NCBI GenBank assembly: GCA_964623735.1
Contig: CAZUVE010000066.1
Coordinates: 1-14,687, forward strand
Direction: 5' to 3'
From: SW-9-67-25 sp964623735
GTDB taxonomy: Archaea; Halobacteriota; Halobacteria; Halobacteriales; Haloarculaceae
DNA length: 14,687 bases
Both the position numbers and the translations under genes were made by a program. Positions 6,710-12,464 of this stretch are shown here, piece after piece; position 1 is the first letter of the stretch, and each line of letters opens with the position of its first letter. A model generated the notes under the pieces. It was given only the letters and a program-made list of their open reading frames with translations. It did not search any database and was not told the origin of the DNA.

Positions 6710-7687
6710 TCAGGCCGGGGGGTTGCCCTTCGCCTCGAGGAGCTCCTTGTACCGGTTGCGGATGGTCACCTCGGAGATGTCCGCAACCTCCGAGACTTCG
6801 CTCTGTGTGACCTTCTCGTTGGTCAGGAGCGCGGCGGCGTACACGGCGGCGGCCGCGAGCCCGACTGGTGACTTCCCGCTGATGGTACCCGACTCCTTGG
6901 CCGCCTCGAGCAGCTGGCGGGCTTCGCGTCCGGCCTCCTCGGAGAGGTCGAGGTCCGAGGCGAACCGGGGGACGTAACTCCCGGGGTCGGCGGGCTTGAC
7001 CTCGAGGTTCAGTTCCCGGACGATGTACCGGTACGTGCGGGTCAGTTCCATGCGGCCGACACGCGAGACGGTTTCGATTTCGTCGAGCGAGCGCGGGGTG
7101 CCGGCCTGGCGGGCGGCCGCGTAGAGGGCGGCGGTGGAGACGCCCTCGATCGAGCGGCCGGGCAGGAGGTCCTCGTCGAGTGCCCGGCGGTAGATGACCG
7201 AGGCGGTTTCGCGGACGTTCTCGGGGAGGCCGAGCGCGGAGGCCATGCGGTCGATTTCGCCGAGCGCCTGTTTGAGGTTGCGTTCTTTGGAGTCACGCGT
7301 CCGGAAGCGTTCGTTCCAGGTGCGCAGGCGTTGCATTTTTTCGCGCTGGCGCGAGGAGAGAGCGTTACCGTAGGCGTCTTTGTCCTGCCAGCCGATGTTG
7401 GTAGAGAGGCCCTTGTCGTGCATCATGTTGGTGGTGGGGGCGCCGACGCGGGACTTTTCGTCTTTTTCCCGGGAGTCGAAGGCGCGCCACTCGGGGCCGG
7501 GGTCGATTTCGTCTTCCTCGACGACGAGTCCACACTCTTCACAGACGGTCTCGCCGTGCTCCGCGTCGGAGACGAGTCGGCCGTCGCACTCGGGACAGAC
7601 GTCTACACCGGTTTCCTCTGGTTCCTCTGTCTGTTCGCGTTCTCGCGTTCGTTCGGCGCTGGTAGTCCGTATCGGTGATTCGCTCAT
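6710..7687 (-). CDS. tfb: Transcription initiation factor B (TFB), complete
   Basis: This 325-residue TFIIB homologue bridges TBP-DNA and RNA polymerase. A charged N-terminal leader precedes the zinc ribbon (Cys31, Cys34, Cys49, Cys52). Then come the B-reader/linker, including GPEWRAFDSREKDEKSRVGAPT and KGLSTNIGWQDKDAYG, and two cyclin repeats (about 125-225 and 230-318), the second containing SPVGLAAAAVYAAALL and the recognition helix region SEVTIRNRYKELLE. Start ATG at 7685-7687 gives MSESPIRTT; a longer frame reaching 7714 has no family support. Unlike its neighbours, the gene appears to have a leader of about 55 nt with an inverted repeat. It is a paralogue of the partial TFB at 1-166. 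Confidence 0.97.
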   Translation of the reverse strand: MSESPIRTTSAERTREREQTEEPEETGVDVCPECDGRLVSDAEHGETVCEECGLVVEEDEIDPGPEWRAFDSREKDEKSRVGAPTTNMMHDKGLSTNIGWQDKDAYGNALSSRQREKMQRLRTWNERFRTRDSKERNLKQALGEIDRMASALGLPENVRETASVIYRRALDEDLLPGRSIEGVSTAALYAAARQAGTPRSLDEIETVSRVGRMELTRTYRYIVRELNLEVKPADPGSYVPRFASDLDLSEEAGREARQLLEAAKESGTISGKSPVGLAAAAVYAAALLTNEKVTQSEVSEVADISEVTIRNRYKELLEAKGNPPA

Positions 7688-7703
7688 TATAGTATCTGGT
7701 TGC

Positions 7704-7731
7704 CGGAGAGACAATCGTTAGCCTGTCTCCG
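7704..7731 (-). promoter_or_regulatory. Inverted repeat in the TFB leader
   Basis: GAGACA (7708-7713) and TGTCTC (7724-7729) form a 6-bp stem with a 10-base loop. The flanking CGG and CCG extend it with a small bulge. It lies 17 bases before the ATG, inside the predicted 5' leader, and a second GGAGAC copy at 7734-7739 (minus strand) could compete for pairing. It could affect translation; there is no direct evidence. Confidence 0.45.
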
Positions 7732-7764
7732 ACGTCTCCTCTTGATCATATGTTAGTCCGTAAT

Positions 7765-7780
7765 CCTTATAAGTGTTTCG
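7765..7780 (-). promoter_or_regulatory. BRE/TATA element for the complete TFB gene
   Basis: On the minus strand this reads CGAAACACTTATAAGG, a textbook haloarchaeal BRE plus TATA. It is about 80 bases from the start codon, so initiation near 7740 would leave a leader of about 55 nt. An inverted repeat CGCTCG...CGAGCG (7779-7798) sits directly upstream and overlaps the BRE, where a regulator could bind. Confidence 0.7.
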
Positions 7781-7851
7781 CTCGTGTTATCGCGAGCGAT
7801 TCTCGCAATCCCCGCACGGAACCGGTATGATAGCTGTTCACGCGGATCGCA

Positions 7852-7870
7852 CGGGTAGTACTATTACCCG
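7852..7870. terminator. Palindrome after the DUF4397 lipoprotein gene, possible terminator
   Basis: CGGGTA (7852-7857) and TACCCG (7865-7870) flank a nearly symmetrical core, giving a 19-bp palindrome with one imperfect pair, starting 7 bases after the stop of the minus-strand gene. A TCTTTTTC run lies on the plus-strand side at 7871-7878, so the order fits a hairpin-T terminator only for plus-strand transcription. It could equally be an operator. Confidence 0.35.
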
Positions 7871-7876
7871 TCTTTT

Positions 7877-9346
7877 TCAATAACCGGTGTCCTGGTCGAC
7901 GAGGCCGCCGCCGCCGGCGCCGCTGTCGACGGCAAGCGTGAGGTCGAACGCCTGCCCGGTCGGTTCGTCGTCGGGCGTGAGGTACCCGCCCGCGAACGCG
8001 GTGTAGACGGTGCCGCCGGCGAGTTCGACCGTGAAGTCCGCGGCCACGTCCCCGTCGTTGTCCGAGGTGTCGCCACGGACCTGGAGCGTGTACGTGCCCG
8101 CGGGCACCTCGACGTAGCCCGACTCGCCGAACGGAACCCCGTCGTAGATCGCGTCGCCCGAGGACTGGAGGGTCACGTCCACTGCGGGTGCGTCGGGCGA
8201 GGCGTGGACTAGCCGGACGCGGGCAGTGTCGCTGCCGACCTCGCTGTTGTCGTCCTCGAGGACGAGCGGCCGGAACTGGGAGCCGTCGCTGGCCAGTTCG
8301 CCCACCGCGGTGACGGTGTAGTCCGCGTCTGCGAGTTCGACGTCACCCTCGAAGGCGACGGTGTCGGGGTCGCCCGCCGCGGTGATGGTGACGGTCCGGG
8401 TTCCGACCGGTACGGCGAGGTAGTCGCTGGTGGCCCCGAAGGGGACGTCGGAGAGGACCCGGTCGCCGTCGACGTAGACGTCCACGTTCGGCGCGTCCGG
8501 CGAGAAGTGCGCCACCCGGACGCTGGCCTGGTCGACGAGGCCGCCGCCGCCGGCGCCGCTGTCGACGGCAAGCGTGAGGTCGAACGCCTGCCCGGTCGGT
8601 TCGTCGTCGGGCGTGAGGTACCCGCCCGCGAACGCGGTGTAGACGGTGCCGCCGGCGAGTTCGACCGTGAAGTCCGCGGCCACGTCCCCGTCGTTGTCCG
8701 AGGTGTCGCCACGGACCTGGAGCGTGTACGTGCCCGCGGGCACCTCGACGTAGCCCGACTCGCCGAACGGAACCCCGTCGTAGATCGCGTCGCCCGAGGA
8801 CTGGAGGGTCACGTCCACTGCGGGTGCGTCGGGCGAGGCGTGGACTAGCCGGACGCGGGCAGTGTCGCTGCCGACCTCGCTGTTGTCGTCCTCGAGGACG
8901 AGCGGCCGGAACTCGGTGTCCCCGTCCGCGAGTTCGCCGACAGCCGCCACCGTGTAGTCGGCCTCCCCCACCTCGATATCGCCCTCGAAGGCCACGGTAT
9001 CGGGGTCGCCGGCGGCCGTGACCGTGACCGTCCGGCTTCCCGTGGGCACCTCGAGGTAGTCGCTAGTGGCCCGGAAGGGGACGTCGGAGAGGACCCGGTC
9101 GCCGTCGACGTAGACGTCCACGTTCGGCGCGTCCGGCGAGAAGTGCGCCACCCGGACGTTCCCCGTCGTCTCCATGTCCCCGTCCCCGGGCGTCTCTGTA
9201 GGTGTATCCTCGGGCGTCGCGGTGGGTGTTTCGGTCTGCCCGTCCTCCCCGTCCGCGCCGGTGTCACCCTGCAGGCACCCTGCGAGGCCTACCGTCACCG
9301 CGCTCCCGATTGCTGTGAGCGTCTGACGTCTGCTTGGTCGTTGCAT
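7877..9346 (-). CDS. Tat-exported lipoprotein with four DUF4397 domains in two tandem units
   Basis: This 489-residue protein begins with a twin-arginine lipoprotein signal: Arg6-Arg7 in SRRQTLT, a hydrophobic stretch, and lipobox LAGC with Cys24. A Thr/Pro/Glu-rich stalk (25-62) follows. The mature part is two copies of a 212-residue unit (64-275 and 276-487), each with two DUF4397 domains that open with VRVAHFSPDAPNVDVYVDG and VRLVHASPDAPAVDVTLQS. Gly-rich GAGGGGLVDQ ends each unit. DUF4397 is a beta-rich extracellular domain of unknown function found on prokaryotic surfaces. The ATG at 9344-9346 is chosen because it starts the signal peptide. Residues 145-273 and 357-485 are encoded by identical DNA. 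It is probably lipid-anchored on the outer face of the membrane. Confidence 0.9.
   Translation of the reverse strand: MQRPSRRQTLTAIGSAVTVGLAGCLQGDTGADGEDGQTETPTATPEDTPTETPGDGDMETTGNVRVAHFSPDAPNVDVYVDGDRVLSDVPFRATSDYLEVPTGSRTVTVTAAGDPDTVAFEGDIEVGEADYTVAAVGELADGDTEFRPLVLEDDNSEVGSDTARVRLVHASPDAPAVDVTLQSSGDAIYDGVPFGESGYVEVPAGTYTLQVRGDTSDNDGDVAADFTVELAGGTVYTAFAGGYLTPDDEPTGQAFDLTLAVDSGAGGGGLVDQASVRVAHFSPDAPNVDVYVDGDRVLSDVPFGATSDYLAVPVGTRTVTITAAGDPDTVAFEGDVELADADYTVTAVGELASDGSQFRPLVLEDDNSEVGSDTARVRLVHASPDAPAVDVTLQSSGDAIYDGVPFGESGYVEVPAGTYTLQVRGDTSDNDGDVAADFTVELAGGTVYTAFAGGYLTPDDEPTGQAFDLTLAVDSGAGGGGLVDQDTGY
7891..8277. repeat. Perfect 387-bp direct repeat, copy 2 (3' part of the gene)
   Basis: Reading both copies base by base, I found 7891-8277 identical to 8527-8913, an offset of 636 bases (212 codons). 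The flanking parts of each unit are homologous but diverged, with 85 further identical bases at 8438-8522 versus 9074-9158. Confidence 0.9.
8527..8913. repeat. Perfect 387-bp direct repeat, copy 1 (5' part of the gene)
   Basis: This is the partner of 7891-8277. It encodes the second DUF4397 domain of the first unit plus the Gly-rich linker. Identity at synonymous sites shows recent duplication or gene conversion rather than protein-level selection alone. Confidence 0.9.
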
Positions 9347-9373
9347 TACGTCCGTTCCCAGGAATGGACAGAA

Positions 9374-9387
9374 CGTGTATGTTTTCC
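9374..9387 (-). promoter_or_regulatory. BRE/TATA element for the DUF4397 lipoprotein gene
   Basis: On the minus strand this reads GGGAAAACATACAC, with CATACAC centred about 33 bases before the ATG at 9346. A leader of only a few nucleotides is expected, which supports that start over the upstream in-frame codon at 9430. Confidence 0.65.
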
Positions 9388-9570
9388 CAATAGTGACCGT
9401 TCTCCGACCCAATTTCGCCCCAAAACCCACCCAGACGCCGAAAAACGAGTCTCTGGGATCCGAAACAGGGTGGGGGAAAACGGGCAGAAAGGTAACGCGG
9501 CAGAGAGGTCCCAGGCGGGAGGAGCAGGGCGGCAGGGCGGGGGCGTCGAGAGGAGGCGGCCGCGGGGGTC
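9388..9570. other. Non-coding stretch with a purine-skewed G-rich segment
   Basis: Together with element D this makes up most of the 305-base gap at 9347-9651. I see no gene in it. From about 9468 to 9567 the plus strand is strongly purine-rich with many G runs; GGG tracts at 9517, 9527, 9535 and GGGGG at 9539, with loops of 7, 5 and 1 bases, fit a four-tract G-quadruplex pattern. Confidence 0.6.
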
Positions 9571-9652
9571 ACAGTGACTGCTGTGACTGTGTACCGGTAC
9601 GGCCGCACCCCGTCGTGCGGTCAATCCGGCAATGACTCACAGCAATCACTGT
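9571..9652. repeat. 82-bp palindromic repeat element D with 18-bp terminal inverted repeats
   Basis: The ends are ACAGTGACTGCTGTGACT (9571-9588) and the complement of 9635-9652, matching at 16 of 18 positions. The centre has CCGCAC (9603-9608) and GTGCGG (9615-9620), symmetrical about the same midpoint 9611.5. The architecture is that of elements A and B, and the ends share GCTGT.A with elements B and C. Its right end overlaps the first base of the stop codon (9652-9654) of the small membrane protein gene. Confidence 0.7.
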
Positions 9653-9954
9653 CAGTCCCAGGTGACCCAGAGGAGAAAGACGATTGCAGCGAGTTCGAGC
9701 ACCTGGACGAACATCATGGCGCGGCCGGCGATCGGGTCGGCGCTGCTGAGCAGTTCGGCCACCTGTGGGTCGAGGACGTAGTAGTTCAGCGAGAGGATGT
9801 TCTCCGCGAGCAGAAGCGCCGCGAACACCGAGAGCCCGAGCGTGTGCTTCGACCGGAACTCGAGGTAGTTGCGGGCCCAGACACTCCCCAGGACCAACAA
9901 CAGCACGACGTTGAGTGCCGTGGCGACACTCGCTGCGTTCAGCCAGACGCCCAT
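9652..9954 (-). CDS. Small three-helix membrane protein of unknown function
   Basis: This 100-residue protein has three hydrophobic helices at about 8-28 (VATALNVVLLLVLGSVWA), 38-58 (LGLSVFAALLLAENILSL) and 77-97 (ELAAIVFLLWV), with few charged loops between (RSKHT, LSSADPIAGR). I do not recognise a catalytic motif. It may belong to a haloarchaeal membrane family found next to winged-helix genes (DUF7521 comes to mind, unverified). The ATG at 9952-9954 is preferred: a Shine-Dalgarno-like AGGTGG lies 5 bases before it and a TATA-like element (9981-9990) about 30 bases before it. A GTG at 9963 is the alternative. It lies 55 bases downstream of the winged-helix gene, which may regulate it or be cotranscribed with it. 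Confidence 0.8.
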   Translation of the reverse strand: MGVWLNAASVATALNVVLLLVLGSVWARNYLEFRSKHTLGLSVFAALLLAENILSLNYYVLDPQVAELLSSADPIAGRAMMFVQVLELAAIVFLLWVTWD

Positions 9955-9979
9955 CTGTACCACCTTTGGTCACTGTCCC

Positions 9980-9995
9980 GAATATACTCTTTCCC
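9980..9995 (-). promoter_or_regulatory. BRE/TATA element for the small membrane protein gene
   Basis: On the minus strand this reads GGGAAAGAGTATATTC, with AGTATATT centred near 9985, about 31 bases before the ATG. With initiation near 9958, the AGGTGG motif at about 9960-9965 would be only partly transcribed, so whether translation is leaderless or SD-led is unclear. Confidence 0.6.
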
Positions 9996-10009
9996 AATTT
10001 GTACCATAA

Positions 10010-10285
10010 TCAGTCCACCTCCTCGATGATCTCCTCGACGGTGTCCCAGTGGTGACGGGCCCGGTCGGTCGGCAGGTAGACCGCGCCGTAGTCGTCGCCG
10101 CTGTTGGTGACGATGTCGTTGTCCATCAGGACGTCGAGGTGGTGCCGGATGGTCTTGTAATCGAGGTCGAGGTCCTCTGCGAGCTGGTTGGCGTTACGGG
10201 GGCGTTCGTCTATGGCTCTGATGATGCGTACGCGGTTTTTGCCCCCCCGAGTGCCCGTCAGCACGTACCAGAGGACCGCCTCCAT
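10010..10285 (-). CDS. Winged helix-turn-helix transcriptional regulator (ArsR-like)
   Basis: This 91-residue single-domain regulator starts MEAVLWYVLTGTRGGKNRVR. The winged-helix core includes RIIRAIDERPRNANQLAEDL (about 20-40), the recognition helix DYKTIRHHLDVLMDNDIV (about 42-60), a wing NSGDDYGAVYLP, and a C-terminal helix HHWDTVEEIIEEV that may dimerise. There is no metal-binding cysteine set and no ligand domain, so its signal is unknown. Proteins of this type are common in haloarchaea, often beside a small membrane protein, as here. The ATG at 10283-10285 has GGTGA 9 bases upstream and a TATA-like GTTTAAAG at about 10324-10331. It probably controls itself and the adjoining membrane protein gene (inference). 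Confidence 0.9.
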   Translation of the reverse strand: MEAVLWYVLTGTRGGKNRVRIIRAIDERPRNANQLAEDLDLDYKTIRHHLDVLMDNDIVTNSGDDYGAVYLPTDRARHHWDTVEEIIEEVD

Positions 10286-10322
10286 TGGGAGAACTCACCA
10301 TCCCCCCTCACGTAAGAGCATC

Positions 10323-10331
10323 GGCTTTAAA
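10323..10331 (-). promoter_or_regulatory. TATA-like element for the winged-helix regulator gene
   Basis: On the minus strand this reads CGTTTAAAGC, about 42 bases before the start codon. Initiation near 10301 would give a leader of about 15 nt containing GGTGA, so this gene may use a Shine-Dalgarno site. CTCTTACG (10310-10317), at the leaderless distance, is a weaker alternative. Confidence 0.45.
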
Positions 10332-10415
10332 CGACGGTCGCCGTCTGCTGTCGAGTCCCGGCTGTTCGAAAAAAAGTGCTACCCCGCCGCTGTATCGGCG
10401 GTTACGGGCTACGGC

Positions 10416-11411
10416 TTACTCGTCGTCGCCTCCCCGGCCTCTGTCTCCGTTATTTCCGTCGTCCTCCTCATCGTCCTCTCCGTCATCGTCGCCACGTCCC
10501 TGCTCTCCGTCTCCGTTATCTCCGTCGTGTCCGTCATCTCCGTCGTCTTCGTCCTCCTCGTCATCATCGTCTTCGTCGTCCTCTCCGTCATCGTCGCCAC
10601 GGTCCTTGCCCGGATTAGTCGCTTCTAGGGTTGTGACTGCACTCAACTCCGCGTCACCTTTTTTATCGCTGACGGTGCCGATAACGTAACCTGACACCTT
10701 TGTTCCCGCCTCAAGAGTCACATCCACTTCCAGTGCACTCGGACCGACATCGACAGTGTAGTCGCCCGGTGGGAGTTCGAGATAGTCGGTTGCGTCGGTG
10801 AACGTCACGTCTTCGATGGTCGTTACCTCCTCGTCCTCCTCCTCTTTGGCCTGCTTTACCACGAGATCAACCTCTCCCGCGTCGGGCGATGCGTGGACCA
10901 AGCGGACCAGTGCGGCGTCGGCCGGGGGCAACGCGGTTTCGTCGTCATCATTGTCGACTAGCGGCAACGCCTGAACACCCGGTTCATCTTCTCTGTCTAC
11001 TTTTTCCGGTTCGAGTTCACCGACTGCGAGTATAGTGTAGTCCTTGTTCGCATCGAGTTCGAATCCGTCGACATCGACGGGTTCCGTTCCTGGGTCTCCT
11101 TCTGCAGTCACCGAGATGTCGTATGTCCCCGCTTCGAGGTCAAGATACTTTCCGCTCGCGTTCGGCGCGAACTTCGAATATTCGAGACCCTCGACATTCG
11201 GGTGAGTATCTTCGTCTTTTGGGTTCAGTCCAGGTGCGCCCACGTAGACGTCCACGTTCGGTGCGTCAGGCGAAAGATGGCCGACCCGAACCTCGGCGAT
11301 AGTGCCATCTCCCTGATCATCAGTGTCGTCATCCGCACTGACGACACCACCCATCGCGACCACCGCTACACCACTTCCAATACCTTTCAGTACGTCGCGT
11401 CGTTGTGTCAT
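10416..11411 (-). CDS. Tat-exported DUF4397 protein with a low-complexity acidic C-terminal tail
   Basis: This 331-residue protein starts with a Tat signal (MTQRRDVLKGIGSGVAVVAM) and a likely cleavage near VVSA-DDD; there is no lipobox. Two DUF4397 domains follow, at about 40-152 (opening VRVGHLSPDAPNVDVYVG) and 168-265 (opening VRLVHASPDAGEVDLVV). Residues 269-331 form a tail in which 38 of 62-63 residues are Asp or Glu, with Gly and a repeated RGDDDGEDDE block. The domain function is unknown; the tail may bind cations or face the salt-rich exterior. It is a paralogue of the four-domain lipoprotein at 7877-9346, with two genes between them. Its codon use is less GC-biased than its neighbours', hinting at a different history. 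Confidence 0.9.
   Translation of the reverse strand: MTQRRDVLKGIGSGVAVVAMGGVVSADDDTDDQGDGTIAEVRVGHLSPDAPNVDVYVGAPGLNPKDEDTHPNVEGLEYSKFAPNASGKYLDLEAGTYDISVTAEGDPGTEPVDVDGFELDANKDYTILAVGELEPEKVDREDEPGVQALPLVDNDDDETALPPADAALVRLVHASPDAGEVDLVVKQAKEEEDEEVTTIEDVTFTDATDYLELPPGDYTVDVGPSALEVDVTLEAGTKVSGYVIGTVSDKKGDAELSAVTTLEATNPGKDRGDDDGEDDEDDDDEEDEDDGDDGHDGDNGDGEQGRGDDDGEDDEEDDGNNGDRGRGGDDE
10471..10601. repeat. Low-complexity coding repeat in the acidic tail (26-bp direct repeat)
   Basis: Bases 10471-10496 are repeated exactly at 10576-10601, encoding RGDDDGEDDE twice. Between them is degenerate GTC/ATC/CTC-type triplet DNA encoding Asp/Glu/Gly. Slippage or recombination could change the tail length. 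Confidence 0.75.
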
Positions 11412-11445
11412 GGGAAATTACCCCGAGCAAGTCCGAGGATTGTCG

Positions 11446-11460
11446 GGTATTAGTCACTTT
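11446..11460 (-). promoter_or_regulatory. TATA-like element for the acidic-tailed DUF4397 gene
   Basis: On the minus strand this reads AAAGTGACTAATACC, about 36-49 bases before the start codon, implying a leader of roughly 10-12 nt. Confidence 0.5.
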
Positions 11461-11624
11461 CCAGATTGAGACCCAAATTCATCCCAAATCAGCTGCAGAA
11501 CGGCCACAAGCATTAATTGTGGGTATTTCGGCGCGACGCTACCTCCGCGATTTGCACGGACTTGTTCGATAAAATAGACTATTGGATTCCCGAAACGATG
11601 TCCGGAATCAGCCACGGGAGCGGT

Positions 11625-11906
11625 TCAGACGGTGAACAGGTGACCCTCCCGGGGGACGTCGAACAGTCCCAGGCGCGCGCCGGCGTCGAGCCACGCGTGG
11701 CCGTAGGAGAACGCCGCCAGCGCGTTCACGGGGTCGCCCTGGTCGCGGAAGTGGCGGCCGTCCTCGAGGTACGACCGGGCCATCTCCGCACACTCCCCGG
11801 CCGCCGTCGCCAGCGGCGTCCCGTCGGGAGGCGCGACCTCGGCGGTTGCGACCGCCTCCGCGAGCAGTTCCTCGTACTGGTCGGTCTTCGCCTGAAGATC
11901 CGTCAT
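11625..11906 (-). CDS. DUF357 family protein
   Basis: This 93-residue, helix-rich cytosolic protein matches the archaeal DUF357 family, with a TPR-like helical hairpin centred on ARSYLEDGRHFRDQGDPVNA and FSYGHAWLDAGARLGLFDV. Its molecular role is unknown. The start at 11904-11906 (MTDLQAKTDQ) is preferred to the in-frame ATG at 11933, because a TATA-like GCTATGTAC centred at about 11931 overlaps the latter and sits at the leaderless distance from the former. It diverges from the universal stress protein gene across an 88-base intergenic region, so the two could share upstream control. Confidence 0.88.
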   Translation of the reverse strand: MTDLQAKTDQYEELLAEAVATAEVAPPDGTPLATAAGECAEMARSYLEDGRHFRDQGDPVNALAAFSYGHAWLDAGARLGLFDVPREGHLFTV

Positions 11907-11926
11907 ACCCGACAGTGGGGGCGCCC

Positions 11927-11937
11927 CGTACATAGCG
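11927..11937 (-). promoter_or_regulatory. TATA-like element for the DUF357 gene
   Basis: On the minus strand this reads CGCTATGTACG, centred 26-28 bases before the chosen ATG at 11906. It is the main reason for the shorter start. Confidence 0.5.
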
Positions 11938-11961
11938 TTCAGGACGAACGCGTCGGGGTGT

Positions 11962-11971
11962 GAGTTTATGT
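11962..11971 (+). promoter_or_regulatory. TATA-like element for the universal stress protein gene
   Basis: GAGTTTATGT, with TTTATG centred about 27 bases before the ATG at 11995, gives a leaderless start and excludes the upstream in-frame ATG at 11968. Confidence 0.65.
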
Positions 11972-11994
11972 CGTACCAGGAATTAATCTCGCGT

Positions 11995-12390
11995 ATGACA
12001 ACCTACGTCCTGGCGACGAACGCGCCGTCGGTCAGCGAGACGCTCTGTGACCACATCCGCGGCGAGGTCGGGGCGGGCGACACTGTCCACGCGGTCAACT
12101 CCCAGGAGGGGGGCACGAACACCGGCGCCGACGAGATCCGGCAGGGCAAGGAGGCGCTCCGGGCCGTCGAGGAGGCGCTGGGCGACGTCGCGACCGTCGA
12201 AACCCGCCAGATCGTCGAGGGCAACACCCCCGCCGAAGACGTCCTCGCGACGGCCGAGGCGGTCGGGTCCGACCAGCTCGTCATCGGCATCCGCAGGCGC
12301 AGTCGGACCAGCCGCCTGCTGTTCGGGAGCGTCGCCACGGACATCCTGCTCACCTCCGAGGTCCCGATGCGGGTCGTCCCACGCGAATAA
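11995..12390 (+). CDS. Universal stress protein (UspA family)
   Basis: This 131-residue, single-domain Usp has a Rossmann-like alpha/beta fold. It starts with a beta strand MTTYVLATNAPS, where family members usually have an Asp-containing nucleotide-binding loop; here the loop reads TNAPSVSE. Near the C-terminus it has LVIGIRRRSRTSRLLFGSVA (about 96-114), the haloarchaeal version of the phosphate-binding G-9x-G-S motif, followed by ILLTSEVPMRVVP. ATP binding is therefore plausible. Haloarchaea carry many Usp paralogues, and the specific stress cannot be told. It has its own TATA-like element, diverges from the DUF357 gene, and is followed 74 bases later by the thioredoxin reductase gene on the same strand. 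Confidence 0.92.
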   Translation: MTTYVLATNAPSVSETLCDHIRGEVGAGDTVHAVNSQEGGTNTGADEIRQGKEALRAVEEALGDVATVETRQIVEGNTPAEDVLATAEAVGSDQLVIGIRRRSRTSRLLFGSVATDILLTSEVPMRVVPRE

Positions 12391-12429
12391 AGGGTTTCGG
12401 GGCCGTGCGCGCCGGCGAACCCGAGGGCG

Positions 12430-12442
12430 CAATGTACAAATC
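12430..12442 (+). promoter_or_regulatory. TATA-like element for trxB
   Basis: CAATGTACAAATC is centred about 28 bases before the ATG at 12465. It overlaps an upstream in-frame ATG (12432), which argues that 12465 is the true start. Confidence 0.5.
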
Positions 12443-12464
12443 ATCCGCCGGCCAACGTCTAGGT

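Noticed and set aside
7891..8913. Long direct repeats considered as transposon ends or a CRISPR-like array
   Set aside because: They keep frame exactly (636 bases, 212 codons), lie inside one gene, and encode repeated DUF4397 domains.
10188..10628. Very hydrophobic plus-strand frame opposite the acidic tail
   Set aside because: The antisense of Asp/Glu codons reads as Val/Leu/Ile/Ser; it is an artefact of low complexity, not a membrane protein.
11412..11624. Small gene in the AT-richer gap between the DUF4397 and DUF357 genes
   Set aside because: Open frames here have no convincing start, promoter spacing or haloarchaeal composition; I see only the promoter of the DUF4397 gene.
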